Assembly (NCBI GenBank): GCA_022560025.1
Contig: JAFISE010000090.1
Coordinates: 1 to 64,000, forward strand
From: Stagonosporopsis chrysanthemi
Taxonomy: Eukaryota > Ascomycota > Dothideomycetes > Pleosporales > Didymellaceae
DNA: 64,000 nt
Direction of reading: 5' to 3'
Shown here in pieces: positions 20,297-32,044 of this stretch. Under the pieces are notes generated by a model. The model searched no databases. It saw only the letters and a list, made by a program, of their open reading frames with translations, and was not told the origin of the DNA. The translations under genes were made by a program, and so were the position numbers. Positions within the stretch are counted from its first letter, which is position 1, and the number at the start of each line of letters is the position of its first letter.

Positions 20297-21425
20297 ATGT
20301 TCGCCGCCGCCCGCGCCGCGCTGCTCCCCTCTGCGCGCGCACCGCTCCGCCGCACACAGTCACACGCCGCCTGGGCGCGACTGGCCTCGACGCTCGCCGT
20401 GCTCGAGGCAAAGGAGGGCAAGCTCAACGTCGCCTCGCTCGCCGCCATCACCGCCGGCACCAAGCTCGGCGGGTCCATCACAGCCTTCGTCGCCGGCAGT
20501 GCGGGCAAGGCCGTTGCAGAGGAGGCCGGCAAGGCCAAGGGCATCGAGAAGGTCATCTACGTCGACAATGCCGCATACGACAAGGTCAGATCAGTGCCGC
20601 CTGCGCTGGCTGCAGACACTGACGCCGTCTAGGGTCTCGCCGAGAACTGGGCGCCACTGCTCGTCGAGAACATCAAGAAGGGCGGCTACACACACGTCCT
20701 GACCGGCCACTCGGCCTTTGGCAAGAACCTGATGCCCCGCGTCGCCGCCCTGCTCGACACCCAGCAGATCTCCGACATCATCGCCATTGAGAGCGAGGAC
20801 AGCAAGTTGCGCCAGCCAACCCTGTCTGCCATGCACTGACACGCCCACAGCCTTTGTGCGCCCCATCTACGCCGGCAACGCCATCCTGACCGTGCAGTCC
20901 AGCGACAGCACCAAGATCATCACCGTCCGCGGCACCGCCTTCCCCGCCCCCGAGACAGAGGGCGGCTCTGCAGCTCTCGAGGAGGGCACAGATCCAAAGA
21001 CGGACTCGCCCACAGAATGGGTCTCCGAGGACCTCGCCAAGTCTGACCGCCCCGATCTCGGCTCGGCCAGCAAGGTCGTCTCTGGCGGCCGTGGACTGAA
21101 GTCCAAGGAGGAGTTCGACAGGCTGATGCCCCCTCTGGCCGACGCCCTGGGTGCCGCCATTGGTGCCTCGCGCGCCGCCGTCGACAGTGGCTTCGCCGAC
21201 AACAGCCTGCAGGTCGGACAGACAGGCAAGAACGTCGCGCCGCAGCTGTACCTCTGCGCCGGTATCTCCGGCGCCATCCAGCATCTGGCCGGTATGAAGG
21301 ACAGCAAGGTCATCGCCGCCATCAACAAGGACGCCGATGCCCCCATCTTCCAGGTTGCCGATGTTGGTCTGGTGGGCGACTTGTTCGAGAAGGTCCCGGA
21401 GCTGACAGAGAAGCTGAAGCAGTAG
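20297..21425 (+). CDS. ETFA: Electron transfer flavoprotein alpha subunit
   Basis: Three exons (20297-20584, 20633-20801, 20851-21425) give 343 residues. A mitochondrial presequence rich in Ala and Arg (MFAAARAALLPSARAPLRRT) precedes the ETF N-terminal domain (STLAVLEAKEGKLN). The C-terminal FAD-binding domain shows VVSGGRGLKSKEEF, VGQTGKNVAPQLYLCAGISG, and the ending FQVADVGLVGDLFEKVPEL. The protein passes electrons from matrix acyl-CoA and other dehydrogenases to ETF-QO. The second intron uses a GC donor: only the GCAAGT at 20802 restores the conserved EDTFVRPIYAGNA across the junction, because the nearby GT would shift the frame. The first intron ends CTAG and is 48 nt. Confidence 0.95.
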
Positions 21426-22010
21426 CATGACGTCGTCTGTTGATGCGATTGTAAAGTCAAATGTGAAAAGTGAATTCAAGACATGGATACGACATGCACA
21501 TCTCGTCATCAAATTAGTCCATTATTATGGTACCTCACCATGTCCTGTCGTGATCCCGCATTGGGCCTAGCGTCGATTGCTCAGCATCTAGCTATATCCA
21601 TCAAAGACATGTCTTTAGCTTAGTCTATAAGCTTCTTATTTACTGTATAGTTAGTTAAATGTAAATAGTAAATCAGATACGACATTCACATCTCGTCATC
21701 AAATAAGTCCATTATTGTACCTCACCATGTCCTGTCATGACCCTGCACTAGGCCTAGCGTCGATTGCTCAGCATGTCTAAACCTTCCATCCCACCTAGCC
21801 ATATCCATCAAAGGCATATCTTCAGCTCGGTCTATGAGCTTCTTATTTCAGCTCTGGGACTCCTTCTGGCCCATTCATGCGACTCTCCCCCCTTACCAGT
21901 CTTACCTAGATAGCATTCACACCTTACTAGGATCAAGCTTGAACAGTCGCAACACACCAGCGGTGCGTTCCGGTGAACATCATGTCTGACACCAGACTCC
22001 AGCCCCCGTC
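21426..22010. other. Intergenic with a direct duplication
   Basis: The 3' flank of ETF-alpha and leader of the K+ channel. It is mostly occupied by two copies of a 156-173 bp sequence. A short upstream ORF lies just before the channel ATG. Confidence 0.6.
21486..21848 (+). repeat. Direct duplication, two copies of about 160 bp
   Basis: Copy 1 is 21486-21641 and copy 2 is 21676-21848. Shared phrases include CACATCTCGTCATCAAAT, CCTCACCATGTCCTGTC and GGCCTAGCGTCGATTGCTCA. Copy 2 has about 19 extra bases in its second half. No coding potential. Confidence 0.85.
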
Positions 22011-22014
22011 ATGA
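21982..22014 (+). promoter_or_regulatory. uORF overlapping the K+ channel start (ATGA)
   Basis: A ten-codon open frame whose TGA overlaps the main ATG at 22011 in the form ATGA. This geometry would allow termination-reinitiation or would restrain channel translation. It matters only if the transcript begins upstream of 21982. Confidence 0.4.
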
Positions 22015-24468
22015 GCGTCATGGCAAAGGATCAAGAAGCTGAAGCGGAAAAGCCGCAGACTCCCGCAAGCAGTGACGCCACTGCAACACTCCAAGATGTG
22101 AGCCTGCAGTTCCACAACCCGCCTCTAGGCGCTGCCAACACCCCTCAGCAGGACAGCCACAGAGGGAGCCGCTGGAAGCTCTGGCACAAGTGGATCGACG
22201 GCTCCGACACAAGCTGGTGGTTCGCCTCCACCGGCATCCCCCTCCTGGCCGCGGCCCTCGGACCACTGGCGACCATGTCGTCCATCGCCGCTCTGGTCAC
22301 CAGCTGGCGGCAGAACAACTACCTCGACGGCGAATTTGTGCAGGATCTCTACGGCGCGCCATACGCCGACCCCCGGTGGTGCTACTGGCTCAACGTGGTC
22401 TCGCTGGTCTGCGGCTTCCTCGGAAACATCTTCCTCCTTTTCAACTTCACGCAGAAGATCCGCTATGTTATTGCTCTCCCTGCGACGATTGTGTTGTGGT
22501 ACATCAGCTCCGGGTTTTTGACCGCAATCACGGCTTGTATGGAGGTGTATGATCCTCCATCTCGACCGTACGAGGGCTACACGCAGGGCTATTGGTATGC
22601 TGTTGCTGCTGCCGTCTTTTACTTTCTGTGCTCTGTGCTCCTCATGGTCAACATCCTCGGCTACTACCTCGGTCACTATCCCGATCACTTCGCCTTGAGC
22701 GACAGTCAGCGCACGCTCATCTTGCAGACCATGTTTTTCTTCATCTGGATTGCTGGCGGTGCGGCCATGTACTCGCGGATCGAGATGGATGCTGGAGAAA
22801 ATCAGTGGACATTTCCAAATTCGCTGTACTTGTAAGGAACACTGGGACTCATTCTCTTGTCCGAGCTGACCTGCCATAGCTGTTACGTGACCATTCTTAC
22901 TGTAGGCAAGTATACGAACGCCACATCTACTCGGCACTTTGCTTATACGGAACAGGGTTCGGTGATCTGGTGCCCACAACGGATCTTGGTCGAGGCCTGC
23001 TCTTCCCTTACTCCGTCGGTGGCATCGTCACTCTCGCACTTGTAGTTTCCTCACTCTACCGCGCGGCTCGCGAGCTCAGCGAAGACCACATAATCCACAA
23101 AGACCTGACACGCCGTCGTGAGCAAGCTTTGCAATTGACGACGACAAACTCCGATGACTACAGATTTCGCCAACGTCAACAGGTTCCGCGAGGTACGTTC
23201 AGAAAACTGCAGATCAGCGCGCCTTCACAGCCTCGCCCGTATCGCACAGCAATGGGCAACAACGTAAAGCACACCTCGACTTTCCCCCTCAACTTTGGCG
23301 TGCCGAGAAGACTCGACCGCAAGCCACGTCTGCTGCTGCTGAAAGAGGAGAAGGACCGCTTTGAAGCGATGCGCAAAATCCAAGCCGACAGTAAGAAGTT
23401 CAAGAAATGGATGGCTCTTTTCTGGTCCGTCACGACGTTCCTGATCTTGTGGTGTGTCGGAGCTGCAGTGTTCTGGCGGACAGAGCAGGACACACTGAGG
23501 ATGACGTATTTTCAGGCGCTGTACTTTTGGTACGCCTCCCGTGAACGCTGGAGTTCTGAATCACTGTCTCGGGAATCGCTGACCATTCCAGCTACATATC
23601 TCTACTTACGATTGGGTACGGGGATTTCTCACCCAGGTCCAACCCTGGCCGCTGTTTCTTCGTGATATGGAGTCTCATCTCAGTCCCAACAATGACCATC
23701 CTTGTCTCCAACCTTTCTGATACTTTGGTCGCCAAGTTTAAGAAGTGGAGCAACATCCTAGCCGATTTTACCGTCCTACCCAAACGCGACATCTGGCAGC
23801 CCTTCGTTGACAACAACCCGTGGCTTAAACAACGCATACAGGACCGCAAAGCCCGAGCACGCATCCGGAAGGGATTCGGGACAGCTGATCCACGGACTTC
23901 ACAAACCGCCGACGACAACCACAACAACGATCCTGACGACCCCGACGCCGCCATCGACACAATCCAAACCACAGCCCCGACCATAAATACCCTCGCCGCA
24001 GAAGCAGAAACAGATCTAGCCCAATCCCCCACCCGCACCTCGCTCTCACGCCGCCTCGCCCTCAGCATAAAAAAAGTCTCCCTCGACCTCCGCCTGGACG
24101 TGCCGAAGCGCTATTCCTACGAGGAGTGGGTCGAGTTCACGCGCCTGATACGGTACACAACCCCGCAGCGACTGGGCCACGTCCTGGGCATCTCGCTCTC
24201 GCACGAGACGGACAGCGAAGACGACGAGGGCCTGGTCAACTGGGACTGGCTGGGCGAACACAGTCCGATGGTCGCGGGCGTCACAGAGAGCGAGTGGCTG
24301 CTTGAGCGGCTGGTTGAGAGCCTGATTCGGCTGGAAAAGAGGAAGGAGGTTGCGTGCGACCATGGGGTGGTTTGGAGGATGAGGGGTTTAGAGGGGCGGG
24401 CTGGGGTGGAGCGCCACGCGAGTGAGCAGGATGTGAGTCTGGATGTGATCTCGGTCGCGCCGGGGTGA
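22011..24468 (+). CDS. TOK1: Outward-rectifier two-pore K+ channel, TOK1 family
   Basis: Four exons (22011-22831, 22880-22905, 22956-23529, 23592-24468) give 765 residues. The first half has several membrane helices, then pore loop 1, which is assembled over three exons and reads CYVTILTVGFGDLVPTT. After a loop of about 150 residues and another helix (ILWCVGAAVFW), pore loop 2 (CYISLLTIGYGDFSPRS) is joined across the last intron. Two selectivity filters (TVGFGD and TIGYGD) plus extra N-terminal helices define the fungal TOK family of plasma-membrane K+ channels. Exon 2 is only 26 nt and encodes the filter entrance; its donor is GC (GCAAGT). The C-terminal cytoplasmic region is long and variable. 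Confidence 0.93.
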
Positions 24469-25559
24469 CAGACAATACGGTCCTCGACGATGAGGAGGCC
24501 GATGGTGTTGTGTCTCTTCTGAGAACACACCGTTACTTGTCATCTCCATACTGCCCTCACAAAGTCGGAAAGCGAGCAAAGGAACACCAATCCGTATCAC
24601 GGCACACGCACTCTACTACGACCGCCCCCCCCTCCTTGTTAAAAAAAACCCCCCATCTTTACACTGCTGCCTGAAGCCATACATACGCGTCCTGGCCTTG
24701 CCTTGGCTTCACACGACGACGACCGTACGGTACTTCTCGCGCCATCATCGCGGTGAAGGCCTGCGCCGCGCCGCGCCGTGCAACGGCATCGCACTCACTC
24801 GCTCAATCGGGACTATTTACACATCCCCCGTTGACGCCCCTTGACGGGGCCGTGCTGTTGCCTGCCTGCCTGCCGCGTTCTCGTCTCGCCTCAGACTGGT
24901 GTAAGCCCACGTGACGCGACGCGATCGCACTCGCTCGCCCGTTCCGGCCAAAAAGTCTACCAAGGCGCGCACTAGCGGGCTAGCGCGGGGCGATGTGCAG
25001 CTAGCGCGGGTGCGAGCTCCACTTTTGTTGTTGGTGCAAGTTATATGTATGTATGTATGTATATAAACTACGAATATGTGTTTTGCGTAGAAAAAGGGGA
25101 TATATGTGTATAAATATCAATCCGGAGTCTGCATTGTAGCCACCGTTAGTGTCCCTCTGCATTGAGCCTTGGTCCGTTCCACCACCACCACCACCACCAC
25201 CACCACAACAACCACGCTCCCTAACCGGTGTCGCGCACTCGTCCCCGTCCGTCTTACATCCCACTCGGCCCCTGCACATCGCAAACTGCCATTCGCCAAT
25301 CGCCATTTACAGCTTTATAGGTGGTTAGCTACCACTACAACCCGGCCAGGCAGCGACATCAGGACAGAGGATGCGAGCACGTCTGCCTGGGGCACAATTC
25401 CCTTCCTTTCCCTTCGTTTTCTCTCCGTTTTAAAAGAGAAGGGGTGGCCTGAGTTCGTTCCCGCTGAACCTCGCTCTTTCTCCAATCCTCTAGTCCTCTG
25501 AATTCCCCAATTCTCTAATTCCTCTGGTTTCCCTTTCCTCGAAAGAGACACAACCACAC
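24469..25559. other. Intergenic, promoter of the ABC transporter
   Basis: About 1.1 kb with simple sequence: A8C6 near 24641, TATG repeats near 25045 and a CCA microsatellite. C/T-rich leader sequence precedes the ABC start. No gene is seen. Confidence 0.55.
25179..25205 (+). repeat. (CCA)n trinucleotide microsatellite
   Basis: Nine CCA units without interruption, intergenic, about 350 bp before the ABC transporter start. Confidence 0.9.
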
Positions 25560-28500
25560 ATGGCGGATTCCAAACCAGCGCCCGCGCCGCCCGCTGCGAG
25601 TCCCGACGCCGACGCCGGGGCCGCGGCACTGCAGATGCAGATGCAGACTGTGGATGGCCGTTCTGCCACCAAGAGAGATGCTGGGGGACACGGTGCGGCC
25701 GTGACGAAGACGGCCGACGCTGGGCTGAAGAACTATCTCGTGAGTTCTCGCACGGGTTGATACATAGTCGTGGTTGTTTGCCTCGCTCGCTGGCTAACGC
25801 AAACGCCCACCGCAGCGTGTGTTCCGGTACGGCACGCCGCTCGACTACGTCTTGATCGCGCTGTGCTGTGTCACGTCGATCGGGTCGGGGATTGTAAGTC
25901 CGGCGTGAGATGGGGGGATCTTGTGGGTGTGCGGATACTGATGCAGCACAGGCGTTTCCGCTGATGAATATTGTGTTTGGTAAGTGCACGCGGTCTGTCG
26001 TACTCGTACTGAAGGGGTTTTTTGTTGACGCGATAGTGCAGGGCAGCTCGTGGGCACTTTCACGGAGTACTTCGTGCCGGGGACGGAGGTGACGAGGGGG
26101 GAGTTTCAGGACGATATCAACACGCTGGCGCTGTACATCTTGTATTTGTTTGTTGCCAAGTTTGTTTTGTCGTATGTGTCGATGGTGAGTTCGCTGTTTT
26201 CCCTTTTGAGATTGATAGAATTGACAGGCTGCCAGCTCTGTATCCGCATCAGCGGCCTCCGCATGTCTGCAGCCCTGCGTCTGGCATACCTGCGCGCCCT
26301 GTTCGCGCAATCGGTCGCGACTATCGACACCATCTCCCCCGGTAAAGTGTCTACGCGCATCACCACATCGTCGAATACGGTCCAACTGGCCATCTCACAG
26401 CATTTTGCCATGCTGTTCCAGTCACTCGCATTCACAATCGGCCTCTATGTTGTGTCGTTCATCAAAGGGTGGTTGTTAACGCTCGTAGCCTCGGCCGCAC
26501 TCCCGTTTATCCTGGTGGTGTACGGCGTTATCGTGCCGCCGTTCATCAAGATCCAGAAAGTGACTGCAAAGCATCTCGAAGACGCGTCGGCCATGGCCTT
26601 CGAGATGTTCTCGTCGGTGCGCGTCGTAGTGGCATTTGGTGCGGAAGCCAAACTGGCTCGGCAATACGAGCTTGAAGTTATTAAAGTAAGCCTCCGAAGC
26701 GTCCGTGCAGTGCATGCTGCTTTCCCGATACTGATTTGTGACTTTTGCTAGGCCGGTGAGAATGAGAAGAAAGCTGCCCCCTTGATGGGGCTCATGATGG
26801 CTCCGCAGATGATGGCCATGTACGGCACTTTCGGCCTCACTTTCTGGTACGGCATCAAGCGCGCGTCCGAGGGAAAGGGTAACGTCGGCGATATCACAGT
26901 GTGAGTCTTAACATGAAAATCCTTGAATCTGTAGCTTAAGTCGTACAGGGTCCTCTTCTCAGTCATGATGGCAGTCTTGAACATCGGCCGGTTGGCAGCT
27001 CCAATTATAGCCATCGCAAAGGCTGCCACTGCAGCACATGAGCTGTTTGTCACCATTGACGCACCTCTTTCCGATACCAGTGGTAAGAAGGACCCAGAGA
27101 TTACTGCAGATGACGATATTGTATTTGAGAATGTCGCTTTCTCTTATCCAAGTCGTCCCAACGTACAGATCCTCGACAATCTTGGCCTTACACTCAAGGC
27201 TGGTAAGGTCACTGCCATAGTGGGCCCATCTGGTTCGGGCAAGAGCACTATCGTGGGTCTTTTGCAGCGATGGTATGAGCTTGCAGGCACCACTGCGGTC
27301 GACAAAGCCGATGCCCCTCCCCCTCCGCCTGTCGAAGATAAGCAGCAACTGAAGAAACCCGAACGCTTCTGGCAGAAGGGCCAAGAAGACAAGAAGAAGG
27401 ATGAGACTGGAGAGTCGACAGACAAGCCAAAGGAGGATGCCGACCTTGGGCCGAACACCTGCACCGGAATGATCAAGATTGGCCAGACTGATCTGCGCGA
27501 GACTGACTTGAAGTGGTGGCGGTCTCAGATTGGCCTTGTCCAGCAGGAACCGTTCTTGTTCAACGACACTCTTTTCAACAACGTGGCGTTTGGACTGTGC
27601 GGTACAGACCTGCAAGATCTGTCGAAAGGCGAGAAAATGAAGATGGTCGAAGAGGCGTGTCGAGAAGCGTATGCTGAAGAGTTCATTGCGAAGCTGCCCC
27701 AGGGCTACGATACGCTCGTGGGCGAAAGTGGCATCAAGCTCTCCGGCGGACAGCGCCAACGTATCGCCATCGCACGCAGCATCGTCAAGCAGCCGACTGT
27801 CCTGATCCTGGATGAAGCAACTAGCGCTATTGACGTACGCACGGAACGAATTGTGCAGCAAGCTCTGGATCGAGTATCGCAGAATCGGACGACCATCGTC
27901 ATCGCTCATCGTCTGTCTACCATCAAGCGCGCCGACAAGATTGTGGTTTTGCGAAAAGGCAAGCTAGTTGAGGAGGGCACACACGACGAGCTTGTTCGAC
28001 TGGAAGCAGGCGTCTACCGCGGGTTGGTGTACGCACAAGAGCTAGCCATGGAGCCGGAAGGCGCCAACGACATCTCTGAAGAAGCCCAGCTGGAGCGTGT
28101 GAACACCGTAGATGCGAAGCGCGCCAACGCACAGGAGACAGAGTCGCATACGTCTGAAGCGGACCCAGAGTACAAAGAGCGCGGTCTTGCACTGAGCTTT
28201 GGTCGCTTGTTGTATGAGCAGCGCAGCCAGTGGCTCCTCTACTCGATCTCAACCATTGGCATCCTCATGGCCGGTGCCATCTACCCACTCCAAGCCTTCA
28301 TCTTCGCCAAGGTCATCGAAGTATTTACCTTCACAGGCGATGAGCTCGTCAGCCGAGGCAACTTCTGGGCCGGCATGTTCGGCGTCGAGGCTGCTGCTGT
28401 CGGTTTCGCCTACTTCGTCTTGGGCTACGCACTGCATTATGTTGAGGTGATTGTGACCGCGTTCTACGGCCAGGAGTACATCACCAACATGATGCGTAAA

Positions 28501-30037
28501 CGCATTGCTTGGTTCGACGACCAAGGACACAGCGCTGGCTCACTCACCTCACGATTGAGTTCCGATGTCATGCAGCTCCGCCAGCTGATGACGACCGAGA
28601 TGTCTCTCGCGCTGATTGCAGTTGTCAACCTGCTCGGATCATTGATCATCTCGTTTGTCTACGGGTGGAAGCTGACCCTTGTGGCGCTCTTTTCGATTAT
28701 GCCGATCATTCTGGGCGCAGGCTACATGCGCATGCGTCTGGAGATTCAGTTCGAAAAGAAGAACGCCCAAGTTTTTGAGGAGAGTAGTCAATTTGCCACC
28801 GAGGCTGTGGGTGCTTTTCGCACGGTTCTGAGCCTCATCATGGAAGACATGATCGGCAATCGATACCAAAGCCTGTTGTCAAGCCATGTTAAGCATGCAT
28901 TCGGGAACGCAAAGTATTCTACGATCGTGTTTGCTGCGAGTGACAGTCTTGAGTTGGGATGCATGGCTCTGGCGTTCTGGTACGGCGGTACGTTGCTCGC
29001 AAAGAGAGAGTACGGCCTGGTAGACTTCTTTGTCATCTACACTGCGATAGTGCAGGGCGCCATTGCTGCTGGTATGTGGTTCAGCTTTGCGCCGAGTAAG
29101 TGTGACCATTCCCTCAAATTGCGACTCCACTAACTTCCGGTAGATATGGCCCAGGCAACCGGAGCAGCGAATCGAATCCTGAGTATGCGTCCACCAAAGG
29201 CCGCCTCAACGCCTACCTACCCAGCTTTACGCAATCCATCGGGCGGCGTCAGCATAGACTTTCAAAACGTGAACTTTGCGTACAAGTCTCGCGACACGCA
29301 AGTCCTATCAGACTTGAACCTACACGTTGCCCCGGGCCAGTTCGTAGCGCTCGTCGGCGCATCCGGCTGCGGCAAGTCCACCACCATCTCCCTCCTCGAG
29401 CGCTTCTACGACGCCACGTCCGGCAGCATCCTCTACAGCGGCCAGGACATCACAACTCTCGACCCAGCTCTGTACCGCCAGCAACTCAGTCTCGTATCGC
29501 AGGAGCCCACACTCTACGAGGGCACGATCAAAGACAACATCGCCCTATCTGTCGACAGCGCCACAACCGCAGACATCGAAGCCGCCTGCGCAGACGCCCA
29601 GATCCACGACTTCATTGCCTCCCTCCCGGACGGCTACAACACCCGTCTCGGCCCTAAAGGTATGAGTCTCTCCGGCGGCCAGAAACAGCGTCTCAGTCTG
29701 GCCCGGGCGCTGCTGCGCAAACCGCGCCTGCTGCTGCTGGACGAAGCCACGTCGTCGCTCGACAGCGAGAGCGAGAAGCTCGTACAGGCTGCGATTGAGC
29801 GAGCCGCGGGCGAGGGCGGCCGGACCATGATCGCGGTTGCGCACCGGCTGGCGACGGTCCAGAAGGCGGATGTGATTTTCGTCATGGGGAGTGGCAGGGT
29901 GCTGGAGCAGGGCAGCCATCAGGAGCTGTTGAAGAAACGCGGAGTGTATTGGCAGATGGTAAGTCGAGTCTTGCGTGTGCTGAGTGGGTGAGTGCTGACG
30001 AAGACAACAGTGCCAGGCGCAGGCGTTGGATCGCTAG
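25560..30037 (+). CDS. ABC full transporter, ABCB/MDR (Ste6/Pmd1-like) type
   Basis: Nine exons (25560-25739, 25816-25893, 25952-25979, 26042-26184, 26236-26685, 26752-26900, 26949-29095, 29144-29958, 30011-30037) give 1338 residues. The order is TMD1-NBD1-TMD2-NBD2. NBD1 has Walker A GPSGSGKS, signature LSGGQRQR and Walker B VLILDEATS. NBD2 has GASGCGKS, LSGGQKQR and LLLLDEATS, and both have the switch His (IVIAHRL, IAVAHRL). Both ATP sites therefore look competent. Exon 3 is only 28 nt, and the last exon encodes CQAQALDR. NBD1 carries an extra polar insert of about 60 residues after Walker A (PPPPPVEDKQQL...). The protein is likely a plasma-membrane exporter of lipophilic compounds or a prenylated peptide; the substrate is not shown by sequence. 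Confidence 0.95.
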
Positions 30038-30515
30038 GCCCGGGCTTGTTTGTGGCGTGAGAGACACGCGGATGGAGTCTGTTATGCCGTCGTGGAGTGA
30101 CTTGTAATATCGTTGTAGAATCAGATGTGGCGTTTTTGGAAGCATATTCATGCATGAAGCATCACTGCTTAGGCCGCGTAGCATGCATAACGCAGGCATG
30201 TCACCTCGTCGATAACTTTTCGTAGCTTCCATAGACGACCGCAACACCATTCATCTCCCTTGGTCCGCAACTGCTCATGGTGCTCGCACAACCTGCTGTC
30301 TCCGCCGAGGTGGTGACATGGATGGCTGGCTGGCCGAGATCCGCCAGCCCCGCAAAAATCTCATTCCAACACCCTGACCCTACACATCCTCATGCTCCGG
30401 CTCTGGATCTCTGCGCCTCCGGCAGCCATCCACACCGCTTCCGCCATGCCTCCATCATCGCCTGGCAATATAGCCACTGCGCCGCCCCATCCCTCCATCA
30501 AAGCAAGCACAGCAA
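30038..30515. other. Intergenic between ABC transporter and tRNA-Lys
   Basis: About 480 bp; nothing recognised. Confidence 0.5.
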
Positions 30516-30588
30516 GCCCGGCTGGCACAATCGGTAGCGCGTGAGACTCTTAATCTCAAGGTTGTGGGTTCGAGCCCCACGTCGGGCT
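30516..30588 (+). tRNA. tRNA-Lys (anticodon CTT)
   Basis: A 73-nt cloverleaf. The 5' GCCCGGC pairs with the 3' GTCGGGC with one G-T pair, and T follows as discriminator base. The anticodon arm is TGAGA-CTCTTAA-TCTCA, giving CTT. The T arm carries GGTTCGAGCCC, the B box. There is no intron. A TTTT tract at 30595-30598 serves as Pol III terminator. Confidence 0.96.
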
Positions 30589-31048
30589 GCTTCCTTTTGC
30601 CCTTGAAAGCGAAAGATTTGCTCTTCAGGTCGTCGAGATATGGGCGGTCGAAGTTTTTTTGCAGGTGGTGGTGAAGGGACGTGCAGACGCTAGCGGATTA
30701 GTGCGTAAGCTAGCGGGTTAGTGCGGCGCTAGGGCGCATGTTCTGCACGTTGCTTGGCGGTGGGTCTCTCCCGGGGGCGAGCGCACGTGGTGCGAGTGCT
30801 GTGTGCCTGCGCTGTGCTCCTGCCGGCAGGTGGGTGGGAGTGACTGTGTCGGAAGCAGCGATGGTGTCTCGTTCGATGTCGACTGCCGGCGATACTTGCC
30901 AAATAACGAGGTTTGGATAAACTTGCGTGAGATGCGGGATGAGAGCGATTGTGAGGTCTGGAAACCCGTGACATGGCAGTTGGAGACTATGATAAGTCTA
31001 AAGTATTTGCTTGCTTGACCTCCACGTCCGGGGAATCGCGGATGCGAG
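30589..31048. other. Intergenic after tRNA-Lys
   Basis: About 460 bp. After the Pol III terminator no gene is seen. A repeated GCTAGCGG(A/G)TTAGTGCG phrase occurs twice near 30690-30725. Confidence 0.5.
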
Positions 31049-32044
31049 CTAAGATACACCTGGGCGAAGCGGTACCATCATGTTGCCGCCCCTTCGTGCT
31101 TTCTCGCGCGGTGTCCTATGATCGATGGTCGGTTCAGTAGGTTCCTGCTCTTGCGGCTGATTCTCTTCCTGCTGAGATCCGTGTGTCTTTGTAGCGCTCT
31201 CTGCTTCCTCATCGCAATCCTCATCGCAATCCAGGCTTCGCTTGTAGTCCTCCCACAGCTTCTCGATACTCTCCCCGCAACAATCGTGCCATAGCTTATC
31301 GGCATCGTATCTGCAGACCCGAAGAACCTGGTTGATTTTCCTCACCACATCGCAGCCGTGCTTCTTTTCTAGCCACTCGAGGAAATACGCAGTCCGCTCG
31401 TACCCGGCGTCCCAATCGCAGTCTCCCCTCCGTTTCCAGTGCGGCGGTGCGTACCCTGCCTTCAAACGCACCCAGTCCGCAACACCTTCCGTCAAGCCTC
31501 CAGGCGCGGTGTTGCTGCCATGATACTGCCAGCAGTGAACCATCTCGTGCACGAGGACTCCATTGATCTCTTCTTTGCGTCGCGCCTCGCCGATATGTTC
31601 AATGTATTTGGTGCTAAGATGAATCTCCTTGTGGTCATCATCGAGGTCGATTCCAGTGGTATATGCCACGCCGTCCATGTCCCTCAGTACCAGCGTGATC
31701 GATCGTGTGGGCGGTATGCATGATCTGTCGATGTCGGTGTAGAGAAGACGTAGTACCGTTTCGACTGCAGATTCGAGGGCCGAAGAGGCGTGTACAAGGC
31801 GCAAGAATTCGCGTGAGCCATCCGATGACAGGTCCCGAAGCTCGAGGCGGAGTAGGGGCTTGCGCGGGGGTTTGACCTTCGGCTTAGAAGATTCGTCTGG
31901 TGTTGTCGTGTCGTCAACTTGTGTCGTGCTCTGCTCGGCGCTCGTGGCAGGGGGCAATGCCGAGGCTTGTGGGGCAGGCGGGGAGCTTGACGTTGGAGCC
32001 GAAGACATGGTTTGGAACATCTTCGGCGTTGAAGAGGAGGTCAT
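31049..32044 (-). CDS. BSP-family (plant basic secretory protein-like) metallopeptidase-like protein
   Basis: Single exon, 331 residues. The ATG at 32044 was chosen because the open frame before it has only a TTG. A low-complexity Ser/Pro/Thr N-terminus of about 65 residues lacks a signal peptide. The BSP domain follows, with LRLELRDLSSDG, the zinc-type HEMVHCWQYHG, and GGLTEGVADWVRLKAGY, then GYERTAYFLEWLE. The family is named from plant defence-related secreted proteins, and fungal members are common. A peptidase role is inferred from HExxH. The C-terminus is acidic and Gln/Glu-rich. Without a signal peptide this member may be intracellular. Confidence 0.87.
   Translation of the reverse strand: MTSSSTPKMFQTMSSAPTSSSPPAPQASALPPATSAEQSTTQVDDTTTPDESSKPKVKPPRKPLLRLELRDLSSDGSREFLRLVHASSALESAVETVLRLLYTDIDRSCIPPTRSITLVLRDMDGVAYTTGIDLDDDHKEIHLSTKYIEHIGEARRKEEINGVLVHEMVHCWQYHGSNTAPGGLTEGVADWVRLKAGYAPPHWKRRGDCDWDAGYERTAYFLEWLEKKHGCDVVRKINQVLRVCRYDADKLWHDCCGESIEKLWEDYKRSLDCDEDCDEEAESATKTHGSQQEENQPQEQEPTEPTIDHRTPREKARRGGNMMVPLRPGVS

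Noticed and set aside
25315..26385. 356-codon minus-strand frame over the start of the ABC transporter
   Set aside because: Crosses several confirmed introns of the ABC gene and has low-complexity Arg/Gln/Ser composition.
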